A DNA stretch of 64,000 nucleotides from Colletes latitarsis (lineage: Eukaryota; Arthropoda; Insecta; Hymenoptera; Colletidae), in assembly GCF_051014445.1 (NCBI RefSeq), contig NW_027488370.1, positions 8,680,001 to 8,744,000 of the forward strand. Reading direction: 5' to 3'. A program made the position numbers and the translations under genes. Positions 1 to 11,392 of the stretch are shown in pieces (position 1 is the first letter of the stretch; every line of letters begins with the position of its first letter). Under the pieces are notes generated by a model. The model saw only the letters and a program-made list of their open reading frames with translations. It was not told the origin of the DNA and did not search any database.

Positions 1-10
1 GTGGTACCAC
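1..10. other. Conserved 10-bp palindrome GTGGTACCAC (first example)
   Basis: GTGGTACCAC equals its own reverse complement and contains a KpnI site. It occurs in many monomers. Common variants (GCGGTACCAC, GTGGTTCCAC) break or shorten it. It could mark a protein-binding dyad or simply be an inherited feature. Confidence 0.8.
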
Positions 11-2992
11 ACTGAAACTGTCGATTAAACCTGGTTTCGATCAATATTTTAGAGGATAACGCAAGTTAGGTCTGAGATAGGTCTGGGATTCGCCCTCATC
101 AGGCTCATACTAACGCGTTTTCCACATAATTGTTGAACTGATCCTGGGTTTTTTCTGGTTTGGATCACGTAGTAATGTGGTACCACACTGAAGCAGTCGA
201 TTAAACCTGGCTTCGATCAATATTATAGAAGATAACGCATGTTAGGTCTGGGACAGGTCTGGGATTTGCCCTCATCAGGCTCATTCTTTCGCATATTTCT
301 CATACTACATGGCTAGATCCTGGGCTATTTCTGGATTGGATCACGTAGTAATGTGGTACCACGCTGAAACATTCAATGAAACCTGGTCTGGATAAATATT
401 TTAGAGGATAACGCATGTTAGGTCTGGGATAGGTCTGGGATTTGCCCTCATCAGGCTCATACTTTCGCGTTTTTCACACACTTGTTGAACTGATCCTGGG
501 TTTTTTCTGGTTTGGATCACTTAGTAATGTGGTACAACACTGAAACAGTCAATTAAACCTGGTTTCCATCAATATTTTAGAGGACAACGCAGGTTAGGTC
601 TAGGTTAGGCCTGGGATTTGCCTTCATCAGGGTCATACTTTCGCATATTTCTCATACTTCATGGCTAGATCCTGGGCTGTTTCTGGATTGGATCACGTAG
701 TAATGTGGTACCACACTGAAACAGTCAATTAAACCTGGTTTTGATGAATATTTTAGAGAATAATTCATGTTAGGTCTAGGTTAGGTCTGGGATTTGCACT
801 CATCAGGCTCATACTTTCGCATATTTCTCATACTTCATGGCTAGATCCTGGGCTATTTCTGGATTGTATCACGTAGTAATGTGGTACCACGCTGAAACAG
901 TCAATTGAACCTGGTTTCGTTCAATATTTTAGAGGATAACGCTTGTTAGGTCTGGGAAAGGTCTGGGATTTGCCCTCATCAGGCTCATACTTTCGCGTTT
1001 TTCACACACTTGTTGAACTGATCCTGGGTTTTTTCAGGTTTGGATCACGTAGTAATGTGGTACAACACTGAAACAGTCAATTAAACCTGGTTTCCATCAA
1101 TATTTTAGAGGACAACGCATGTTAGGTCTAGGTTAGGCCTGGGATTTGCCTTCATCAGGGTCATACTTTCGCATATTTCTCATACTTCATGGCTAGATCC
1201 TGGGCTGTTTCTGGATTGGATCACGTAGTAATGTGGTACCACACTGAAACAGTCAATTAAACCTGGTTTTGATCAATAGTTTAGAGAATAATTCATGTTA
1301 GGTCTAGGTTAGGTCTGGGATTTGCTCTCATCAGGCTCATACTTTCGCATATTTCTCATACTTCATGGCTAGATCCTGGGCTGTTTCTGGATTGTATCAC
1401 GTAGTAATGTGGTACCACGCTGAAACAGTCAATTGAACCTGGTTTCGTTGAATATTTTAGAGGATAATGCAAGTTAGGTCTGGGATAGGTCTAGGATTTG
1501 CCCTCAGCAGCCTCATACTTTCGCGTTTTTCACATACTTGTTGAACAGATCCTGGGTTTCTTCTGGTTTGGGTCACGTAGTAATGTGGTACCACACTGAA
1601 ACAGTCGATTAAACCAGGTTTCGATCAATATTTTTGAGGATAATGCATGTTAGGTCTAGGTTAGGCCTGGGATTTTCACTCATCAGACTCATACTTTCGC
1701 ATTCTTCACATACTTGTTGAACGGATCGTGGGTTTTTTCTTGTTTGGATCACGTAGTAATGTGGGACCACACTGAAACAGTCAATTAAACCTGATAATGA
1801 TAAATATTTTAGAGGATAACGCATGTTAGGTCTGGGTTAGGCCACGGATTTTCACTCATCAGACTCATACTTTCGCATTCTTCACATACTTGTTGAACGG
1901 ATCCTGGGTTTTTACTGGTTTGGATCACGTAGTAATGTGGTACCACACTGAAACATTCAATTAAACCAGGTCTTGATAAATATTTTACAGGATAACGCAT
2001 GTTAGGTCTGGGTTAGGTCTAGGATTTGCCCCCATCAGGCTCACACTTTCGCATATTTCTCATACTTCATGACTAGATCCTGGGCTGTTTCTGGATTGTA
2101 TAACGTAGTAATGTGGTACCACGTTGAAACAGTCAATTGAACCTGGTTTCGTTCGATATTTTAGAGGATAACGCAAGTTAGGTATGGAATAGGTCTGGGA
2201 TTTGCCCTCAGCAGGCTCATACTTTCGCGTTTTTCACATACTTGTTGAACAGATCCTGGGTTTCCTCTGGTTTGGATCACGTAGTAATGTGGTACAACAC
2301 TGAAACAGTCAATTAAACCTGGTTTCCATCAATATTTTAGAGGACAACGCATGTTAAGTCTAGGTTAGGCCTGGGATTTGCCTTCATCAGGGTCATACTT
2401 TCGCATATTTCTCATACTTCATGGCTAGATCCTGGGCTGTTTCTGGATTGGATCACGTAGTAATGTGGTACCACACTGAAACAGTCAATTAAACCTGGTT
2501 TTGATCAATATTTTAGAGAATAATTCATGTTAGGTCTAGGTTAGGTCTGGGACTTGCTCTCATCAGGCTCATACTTTCGCATATTTCTCATACTTCATGG
2601 CTAGATCCTGGGCTATTTCTGGTTTGGATCACGTAGTAATGTGGTACGACACAGAAACAGTCAATTAAACCTGGTTTGGATCAATATTTTAGAGGATAAC
2701 GCAAGTTAGGTCTGGGATTGGTCTGGGATTTGCCCTCATCAGGCTCATACTTTCGCGTTTTTCACATACTTGTTGAACAGATCCTGGGTTTTTTCTGCTT
2801 TGGGTCACGTAGTAATGTGGTACCACACTGAAACAGTCGATTAAACCAGGTTTCGATCAATATTTTTGAGGATAATGCATGTTAGGTCTAGGTTAGGCCT
2901 GGGATTTTCACTCATCAGACTCATACTTTCGCATTCTTCACATACTTGTTGAACGGATCCTGGGCTATTTCTGGATTGGATCACGTAGTAAT
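1..2992. repeat. Higher-order repeat A, copy 1 (17 monomers)
   Basis: The run of monomer variants from base 1 repeats from 2993 and again from 6161. The diagnostic monomer with CTGAGATAGGTCTGGGATT and CATACTAACGC occurs in all three copies. The window begins inside the array, so base 1 is an arbitrary start and the true unit boundary is unknown. The length of 2992 bp is exactly 17 x 176. Confidence 0.85.
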
Positions 2993-5900
2993 GTGGTACC
3001 ACGCTGAAACAGTCAATTAAACCTGGTTTCGATCAATATTTTAGAGGATAACGCAAGTTAGGTCTGAGATAGGTCTGGGATTCGCCCTCATCAGGCTCAT
3101 ACTAACGCGTTTTCCACATACTTGTTGAACTGATCCTGGGTTTTTTCTGGTTTGGATCACGTAGTAATGTGGTACCACACTGAAACAGTCGATTAAACCT
3201 GGTTTCGATCAATACTTTAGAAGATATCGCATGTTAGGTCTGGGACAGGACTGGGATTTGCCCTCATCAGGCTCATTCTTTCGCATATTTCTCATACTTC
3301 ATGGCTAGATCCTGGGCTATTTCTGGATTGGATCACGTTGTAATGTGGTACCACGCTGAAACATTCAATGAAACCTGGTCTGGATAAATATTTTAGAGGA
3401 CAACGCATGTTAGGTCTAGGTTAGGCCTGGCAGTTGCCCTCATCAGGCTCATTCTTTCGCATATTTCTCATACTACATGGCTAGATCCTGGGCTATTTCT
3501 GGATTGGATCACGTAGTAATGTGGTACCACGCTGAAACATTCAATGAAACCTGGTCTGGATAAATATTTTAGAGGATAACGCATGTTAGGTCTGGGATAG
3601 GTCTGGGATTTGCCCTCATCAGGCTCATACTTTCGCGTTTTTCACACACTTGTTGAACTGATCCTGGGTTTTTTCTGGTTTGGATCACTTAGTAATGTGG
3701 TACAACACTGAAACAGTCAATTAAACCTGGTTTCCATCAATATTTTAGAGGACAACGCAGGTTAGGTCTAGGTTAGGCCTGGGATTTGCCTTCATCAGGG
3801 TCATACTTTCGCATATTTCTCATACTTCATGGCTAGATCCTGGGCTGTTTCTGGATTGGATCACGTAGTAATGTGGTACCACACTGAAACAGTCAATTAA
3901 ACCTGGTTTTGATGAATATTTTAGAGAATAATTCATGTTAGGTCTAGGTTAGGTCTGGGATTTGCACTCATCAGGCTCATACTTTCGCATATTTCTCATA
4001 CTTCATGGCTAGATCCTGGGCTATTTCTGGATTGTATCACGTAGTAATGTGGTACCACGCTGAAACAGTCAATTGAACCTGGTTTCGTTCAATATTTTAG
4101 AGGATAACGCTTGTTAGGTCTGGGAAAGGTCTGGGATTTGCCCTCATCAGGCTCATACTTTCGCGTTTTTCACACACTTGTTGAACTGATCCTGGGTTTT
4201 TTCAGGTTTGGATCACGTAGTAATGTGGTACAACACTGAAACAGTCAATTAAACCTGGTTTCCATCAATATTTTAGAGGACAACGCATGTTAGGTCTAGG
4301 TTAGGCCTGGGATTTGCCTTCATCAGGGTCATACTTTCGCATATTTCTCATACTTCATGGCTAGATCCTGGGCTGTTTCTGGATTGGATCACGTAGTAAT
4401 GTGGTACCACACTGAAACAGTCAATTAAACCTGGTTTTGATCAATAGTTTAGAGAATAATTCATGTTAGGTCTAGGTTAGGTCTGGGATTTGCTCTCATC
4501 AGGCTCATACTTTCGCATATTTCTCATACTTCATGGCTAGATCCTGGGCTGTTTCTGGATTGTATCACGTAGTAATGTGGTACCACGCTGAAACAGTCAA
4601 TTGAACCTGGTTTCGTTGAATATTTTAGAGGATAATGCAAGTTAGGTCTGGGATAGGTCTAGGATTTGCCCTCAGCAGCCTCATACTTTCGCGTTTTTCA
4701 CATACTTGTTGAACAGATCCTGGGTTTCTTCTGGTTTGGGTCACGTAGTAATGTGGTACCACACTGAAACAGTCGATTAAACCAGGTTTCGATCAATATT
4801 TTTGAGGATAATGCATGTTAGGTCTAGGTTAGGCCTGGGATTTTCACTCATCAGACTCATACTTTCGCATTCTTCACATACTTGTTGAACGGATCGTGGG
4901 TTTTTTCTTGTTTGGATCACGTAGTAATGTGGGACCACACTGAAACAGTCAATTAAACCTGATAATGATAAATATTTTAGAGGATAACGCATGTTAGGTC
5001 TGGGTTAGGCCACGGATTTTCACTCATCAGACTCATACTTTCGCATTCTTCACATACTTGTTGAACGGATCCTGGGTTTTTACTGGTTTGGATCACGTAG
5101 TAATGTGGTACCACACTGAAACATTCAATTAAACCAGGTCTTGATAAATATTTTACAGGATAACGCATGTTAGGTCTGGGTTAGGTCTAGGATTTGCCCC
5201 CATCAGGCTCACACTTTCGCATATTTCTCATACTTCATGACTAGATCCTGGGCTGTTTCTGGATTGTATAACGTAGTAATGTGGTACCACGTTGAAACAG
5301 TCAATTGAACCTGGTTTCGTTCGATATTTTAGAGGATAACGCAAGTTAGGTATGGAATAGGTCTGGGATTTGCCCTCAGCAGGCTCATACTTTCGCGTTT
5401 TTCACATACTTGTTGAACAGATCCTGGGTTTCCTCTGGTTTGGATCACGTAGTAATGTGGTACAACACTGAAACAGTCAATTAAACCTGGTTTCCATCAA
5501 TATTTTAGAGGACAACGCATGTTAAGTCTAGGTTAGGCCTGGGATTTGCCTTCATCAGGGTCATACTTTCGCATATTTCTCATACTTCATGGCTAGATCC
5601 TGGGCTGTTTCTGGATTGGATCACGTAGTAATGTGGTACCACACTGAAACAGTCAATTAAACCTGGTTTTGATCAATATTTTAGAGAATAATTCATGTTA
5701 GGTCTAGGTTAGGTCTGGGACTTGCTCTCATCAGGCTCATACTTTCGCATATTTCTCATACTTCATGGCTAGATCCTGGGCTATTTCTGGTTTGGATCAC
5801 GTAGTAATGTGGTACGACACAGAAACAGTCAATTAAACCTGGTTTGGATCAATATTTTAGAGGATAACGCAAGTTAGGTCTGGGATTGGTCTGGGATTTG

Positions 5901-6160
5901 CCCTCATCAGGCTCATACTTTCGCGTTTTTCACATACTTGTTGAACAGATCCTGGGTTTTTTCTGCTTTGGGTCACGTAGTAATGTGGTACCACACTGAA
6001 ACAGTCGATTAAACCAGGTTTCGATCAATATTTTTGAGGATAATGCATGTTAGGTCTAGGTTAGGCCTGGGATTTTCACTCATCAGACTCATACTTTCGC
6101 ATTCTTCACATACTTGTTGAACGGATCCTGGGCTATTTCTGGATTGGATCACGTAGTAAT
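2993..6160. repeat. Higher-order repeat A, copy 2 (18 monomers)
   Basis: This copy matches copy 1 almost base for base, first at an offset of 2992 and then, after one extra monomer near 3345-3520, at 3168 (18 x 176). The block at 1609-2000 recurs at 4777-5168 with the same unusual variants, for example GGATCGTGGG and AAACCTGATAATGAT. Copies 1 and 2 therefore differ by one whole monomer plus scattered substitutions. Confidence 0.85.
3345..3520. repeat. Extra monomer specific to copy 2 of repeat A
   Basis: Both this monomer and the next one (from 3521) begin with CTGAAACATTCAATGAAACC, whereas copies 1 and 3 have that variant only once at this place. Its 3' half carries CTCATACTACATGG, which in copy 1 belongs to the preceding monomer (about 300-312). 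The monomer is a chimera of two neighbours, as expected when an unequal crossover adds one unit. Confidence 0.75.
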
Positions 6161-6865
6161 GTGGTACCACGCTGAAACAGTCAATTAAACCTGGTTTCGA
6201 TCAATATTTTAGAGGATAACGCAAGTTAGGTCTGAGATAGGTCTGGGATTCGCCCTCATCAGGCTCATACTAACGCATTTTCCACATACTTGTTGAACTG
6301 ATCCTGGGTTTTTTCTGGTTTGGATCACGTAGTAATGTGGTACCACACTGAAACAGTCGATTAAACCTGGTTTCGATCAATATTTTAGAAGATATCGCAT
6401 GTTAGGTCTGGGACAGGACTGGGATTTGCCCTCATCAGGCTCATTCTTTCGCATATTTCTCATACTTCATGGCTAGATCCTGGGCTATTTCTGGATTGGA
6501 TCACGTTGTAATGTGGTACCACGCTGAAACATTCAATGAAACCTGGTCTGGATAAATATTTTAGAGGATAACGCATGTTAGGTCTGGGATAGGTCTGGGA
6601 TTTGCCCTCATCAGGCTCATACTTTCGCGTTTTTCACACACTTGTTGAACTGATCCTGGGTTTTGTCTGGTTTGGATCACGTAGTAATGTGGTACAACAC
6701 TGAAACAGTCAATTAAACCTGGTTTCCATCAATATTTTAGAGGACAACGCATGTTAGGTCTAGGTTAGGCCTGGGATTTGCCTTCATCAGGGTCATACTT
6801 TCGCATATTTCTCATACTTCATGGCTAGATCCTGGGCTGTTTCTGGATTGGATCACGTAGTAATG
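6161..6865. repeat. Higher-order repeat A, truncated copy 3
   Basis: The first four monomers of the A unit recur here, including CATACTAACGC and GAAACATTCAATGAAACC, without the extra monomer of copy 2. The match is lost at about 6865, where AATGCGGTACCACACTG and CAGTCGACTAAACC replace the expected variants. This looks like the edge of the homogenised array. Confidence 0.75.
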
Positions 6866-7530
6866 CGGTACCACACTGAAACAGTCGACTAAACCTGGTT
6901 TCGATTAATATTTTTGAGGATAACGCATGTTAGGACTGGGATAGGTCCGGGATTTGCCCTCATCAGGCACATACTTTCGCAGTTTTAACATGCATGTTGA
7001 CCTTATCGAGGGTTTTTTCTGGTTTGGATCACGTAGTAATGTGGTACCACGCTGAAACAGTCGATTAAACCTGGTTTGGATCAATATTTTTGAGAATAAC
7101 GCAAGTTAGGTCTGGGATAGGTCTGGGATTAGCCCTCATCAGACTCATACTTTCGCACACTTCACATACTCGTTGAGAAGATCCTGGGTTTTTTTCTGGT
7201 TTGGATCACGGATCCTGGGTTTTTACTGGATTGGTTCACGTAATAATGTGGTACCACACTGAAACATTCAATTAAACCTGGTCTTGATAAATATTATAGA
7301 GGATAACGCATGTTAGGTTTGGGTTAGGTCTAGGATTTGCCCTCATCAGGCTCATACTTTCGCATATTTCTCATACTTCATGGCTAGATCCTGGGCTGTT
7401 TCTGGATTGCATCACGTAGTAATGTGGTACCACACAGAAACAGTCAATTAAACCTGGTTTGGATCAATATTTATAGGATAACGCATGTTAGGTCTAGGTT
7501 AGCCCTGGGATTTTCACTCATCAGACTCAT
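6866..7530. repeat. Irregular edge monomers between blocks A and B
   Basis: About four monomers match neither the A higher-order unit nor block B closely. They carry private changes such as GTTTTAACATGCATGTTGACC (about 6983-7003), a shortened TATTTATAGG (about 7470), and an internal duplication at 7180-7240. Divergent monomers at the border of a homogenised block are usual where homogenisation is weak. Confidence 0.6.
7180..7240. repeat. 31-bp internal duplication in one monomer
   Basis: Bases 7180-7210 (starting GATCCTGGG, ending GGATCACG) are followed at once by a diverged second copy at 7211-7240 (starting GATCCTGGG, ending GGTTCACG). The monomer is therefore about 206 bp long. The copies differ by several bases, so the duplication is not recent. 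It was not seen elsewhere in the window. Confidence 0.8.
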
Positions 7531-8260
7531 ACTTTCGCATTTTTCGCATACTTGTTGGCCAGATCTTGGGTTTTTTCTGGCTTGGACCACGTAGTAATTT
7601 GGTACCACACCGAAACAGTCAATTAAGCCTGGTTGCGATTAATATTTTAGAGGATAACGCCGGTTATTTCTAGGTTAGGTCTGGGATTTGCCCTCATCTG
7701 TCACGTACTTTCGCATTTTTCGCATACTTGTTGGCCAGATCCTGGCCTTTTTCTGGCCTGTATCACGTAGTATTGCGGTACCACACCGAAACAGTCAATT
7801 AAACCTGGTTGCGATTAATATTTTAGAGGATAACGCCGGTTATTTCTAGGTTAGGTCCGGGATTTGCCCTCATCTGTCACGTACTTTCGCATTTTTCGCA
7901 TACTTGTTGGCCAGGGCCTGGCCTTTTTCTGGTCTGTATCACGTAGTAATGCGGTACCACACCGAAACAGTCAATTAATCCTGGTTGCGATTATTATTTT
8001 AGAGGATAACGCTGGTTATGTCTGGGTTAGTTCTGGTATATGCAATCATCTGGCTCATACTTTCGCAATTTTCGCGTACTCGTTGGCCAGATCTTGGGTT
8101 TCTTGTGGTTTGGATCACGTACTAATGCGGTACCACACCGAAACAGTCAATTAAACCTGGTTGCGATTAATATTTTAGAGGATAACGCCGGTTATGTCTC
8201 GGTTAGGTCTAGGATTTGCCGTCATCTGTCTCGTACTTTCGCGTATTTCGCATACTTGTT

Positions 8261-8275
8261 GGCCAGATCCTGGCC
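8261..8275. other. 15-bp dyad GGCCAG-ATC-CTGGCC (example)
   Basis: GGCCAG and CTGGCC are reverse complements around ATC. The dyad is found in many monomers of blocks B, C and D and is absent from block A, where GGCCAG is replaced by GAAC-type or ATGGCTAG sequence. The alternative CCAGATCCTGGG breaks one base pair. Confidence 0.75.
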
Positions 8276-9120
8276 TATTTCTGATTTGGATCCCGTAGTA
8301 ATGTGGTACCACACTGAAACAGTCAATAAAAGCTGGTTGCGATTAATATTTTAGAGGATAACGCCGGTTATGTCACGGTTAGGTCTGGGATTTGCCCTCA
8401 TCTGTCTCGTACTTTCGCATTTTTCGCATACTTGTTGGGCAAATCCTGGCATTTTTCTGGTCTGTATCACGTAGTATTGCGGTACCACACCGAAACAGTC
8501 AATTAAACCTGGTTGCGATTAATATTTTAGAGGATAACGCTGGTTATGTCTGGCTTAGTTCTGGTATTTGCAATCATCTGGATCATACTTTCGCAATTAT
8601 CGCGTACTTGTTGGCCAGATCTAGGGTTTTTTCTGGCTTGGACCACGTAGTAATTTGGTACCACACTGAAACAGTCAATTAAACCTGGTTGCGATTAATA
8701 TTTTAGAGGATAACGCCGGTTATGTCTCGGTTAGGTCTGGGATTTCGCCTCATCTGGCACGTACTTTTCCATTTCCCGCATACTTGTTGTCCAGATCCTG
8801 GCCTTTTTCTGGCTTGGACCACGTAGTGATGTGGTACCACACCGAAACAGTCAATTAAACCTGGTTGCGATTAATATTTTAGAGGATGACGCTGGTTATG
8901 TCTGGGTTAGTTCTGGTATTTGCAATCATCTGGCTCATACTTTCGCAATTTTCGCGTACTCGTTGGCCAGATCTTGGGTTTTTTGTGGTTTGGATCCCGT
9001 CGTAATGTGGATCCACACCGAAACAGTCAATTAAACCTGGTTGCGATTAATATTTTAGAGGATGACGCTGGTTATGTCTGGGTTAGTTCTGGTATTTGCA
9101 ATCATCTGGCTCATACTTTC

Positions 9121-11392
9121 GCATTTTTCGCATACTTGTTGGCCAGATCCTGGCCTTTTTCTGGCCCGGACAATGTAGTATGTGGTACCACGCCGAAACA
9201 GGCAATTAAAACTGGTTGCGATTAATATTTTAGAGGATAACGCCGGTTATGTCTCGGTTAGGTCTGGTATTTGCCCTCATCTGGCTCGTACTTTCGCATT
9301 TCTCGCATACTTGTTGGTCAGATCCTGGCCTTTTCCTGGTTTAGATCACGTAGTAATGCGGTACCACACCGAAACTGTCAATTAAACCTGGTTGCGATTA
9401 ATATTTTAGAGGATAACGCTGGTTATGTCTGGATTAGTTCTGGTATTTGCGATCATCTGGATCATACTTTCGCAATTATCGCGTACTTGTTGGCCAGATC
9501 TTGGGTTTTTTCTGCTTGGACCACGTAGTAATTTGGTACCACACTGAAACAGTCAATTAAACCTGGTTGCGATTAATACTTTAGAGGATAACGCCGGTTA
9601 TGTCTCGGTTAGGTCTGGGATTTGGCCCCATCTGGCACGTACTTTCGCATTTCTCGCATACTTGTCCAGATCCTGGCCTTTTTCTGGCTTGGACCACGTA
9701 GTGATGTGGTACCACACCGAAACAGTCAATTAATCCTGGTTGCGATTATTATTTTAGAGGATAACGCTGGTTATGTCTGGGTTAGTTCTGGTATATGCAA
9801 TCATCTGGCTCATACTTTCGCAATTTTCGCGTACTCGTTGGCCAGATCTTGAGTTTCTTGTGGTTTGGATCCCGTCGTAATGTGGTTCCACACCGAAGCA
9901 GTCAATTAAACCTGGTTGCGATGAATATTTTGGAGGATAACGCCGGTTATGTCTCGGTTAGGTCAGGGATTTGCCCTCATCTGGCTCGTACTTTCGCATT
10001 TCTCGCGTACTTGTCGGCCAGATCTTGGGTTTTTCTGGCTTGGACCACGTAGTAATTTGGTACCACACTGAAACAGTCAATTAAACCTGGTTGCGATTAA
10101 TATCTTAGAGGATAACGCTGGTTATGTCTGGGTTAGTTCTGGTATATGCAATCATCTGGCTCATACTTTCGCAATTTTCGCGAACTCGTTGGCCAGATCT
10201 TGGGTTTTTTGTGGTTTGGATCCCGTCGTAATGTGGTTCCACACCGAAGCAGTCAATTAAACCTGGTTGCGATGAATATTTTGGAGGATAACGCCGGTTA
10301 TGCCTCGGTTAGGTCAGGGATTTGCCCTCATCTGGCTCGTACTTTCGCATTTTTCGCATACTTGTTGGCCAGATCGTGGCCTTTTTCCGGCTTCGACCAC
10401 GTACTAATGTGGTACCACACCGAAACAGTCAATAGAATCGCTGGTTGCGATTAATATTTTAGAGGATAACGCCGGTTATGTCTGGGTTACGTCTGGTAGT
10501 TGCCCCCATCTGGCTCGTACTTAGGCGTTTCTCGCATACTTGTTGGCCAGATCCAGGATTTTTTCTGGTTTGTATCCCTTCGTAATGTGGTTCCACACCG
10601 AAACAGTCAATTAATCCTGGTTGCGATTAATATTTTAGGGGATAACGCTGGTTATGTCTGGTATTTGCCCTCATCTGGCTCGTACCTTCGCATTTCTCGC
10701 ATACTTGTTGGCCAGATCCTGGCCTTTTCCTGGTTTAGATCACGTAGTAATGCGGTACCACACCGAAACAGTCAATTAAACCTGGTTGCGATTAATATTT
10801 TAGAGGATAACGCTGGTTATGTCTCGGTTAGGTCTGGGATTTGCCCTCATCTGTCTCGTACTTTCGCATTTTTCGCATACTTGTTGGACAGATCCTGGCA
10901 TTTTTCTGGTCTGTATCACGTAGTATTGCGGTACCACACCGAAACAGTCAATTAAACCTGGTTGCGATTAATATTTTAGAGGATAACGCTGGTTATGTCT
11001 GGGATAGTTCTGGTATTTGCAATCATCTGGCTCCTACCTTCGCATTTTCCGCCTACTTGTTGGCAAGATCCTGGGCTTTTTGTGGTTTGGATCACGTAGT
11101 AATGCGGTACCACACCGTAACTGTCAATTAAACCTGGTTGCGGTTAATATTTTGGAGGATAACGCCGGTTATGTCTGGGCTAGGTCTGGGATTTGCCCTT
11201 ATCTGGCTTGCACTTTCGCATTTCTCGCATACTTGTTGGCCAGATCCAGTCTTTTTTCTGGCCCCGACCACGTAGTAATGCGGTACCACACCGTAACAGT
11301 CAATTAAACCTGGTTGCGGTTAATTTTTGGAGGATAACGCCGGTTATGTTTGGGTTAGTTCTGGTATTTGCAATCAACAGGCTCGTACCTTC
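9121..11392. repeat. Higher-order repeat B, copy 1 (~2272 bp, 13 monomers)
   Basis: This unit is followed directly by a near-identical copy at an offset of 2272 bp. The value is just under 13 x 176 because several monomers have lost one to a few bases, for example the one reading CATACTTGTCCAG at about 9658-9670. Its distinctive members include a short monomer with CCCGGACAATGTAGTATG and one ending CAATAGAATCGCTGG. The start is placed by the crossover with the next copy and may shift by about 30 bp. Confidence 0.85.

Larger units (their letters stand above)
1..7530. repeat. Satellite subfamily A block
   Basis: Monomers here share variants absent from the rest of the window: CATCAGGCTCATAC in place of CATCTGGCTCGTAC, TCATACTTCATGGCTAG or CATACTTGTTGAAC in place of CATACTTGTTGGCCAG, and GGGCTGTTTCTGGATTG. 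Two alternating monomer types can be told apart (CTTCATGGCTAG and CTTGTTGAAC). The block ends with a chimeric monomer at about 7437-7612. Its 5' half is A-like (CATCAGACTCATAC) and its 3' half is B-like (TTGGCCAGATCTTGG). Confidence 0.9.

Noticed and set aside
1609..2000. Minus-strand frames of 63-71 codons repeated at 4777-5168
   Set aside because: They are the reverse reading of two satellite monomers and recur only because the higher-order repeat is duplicated.
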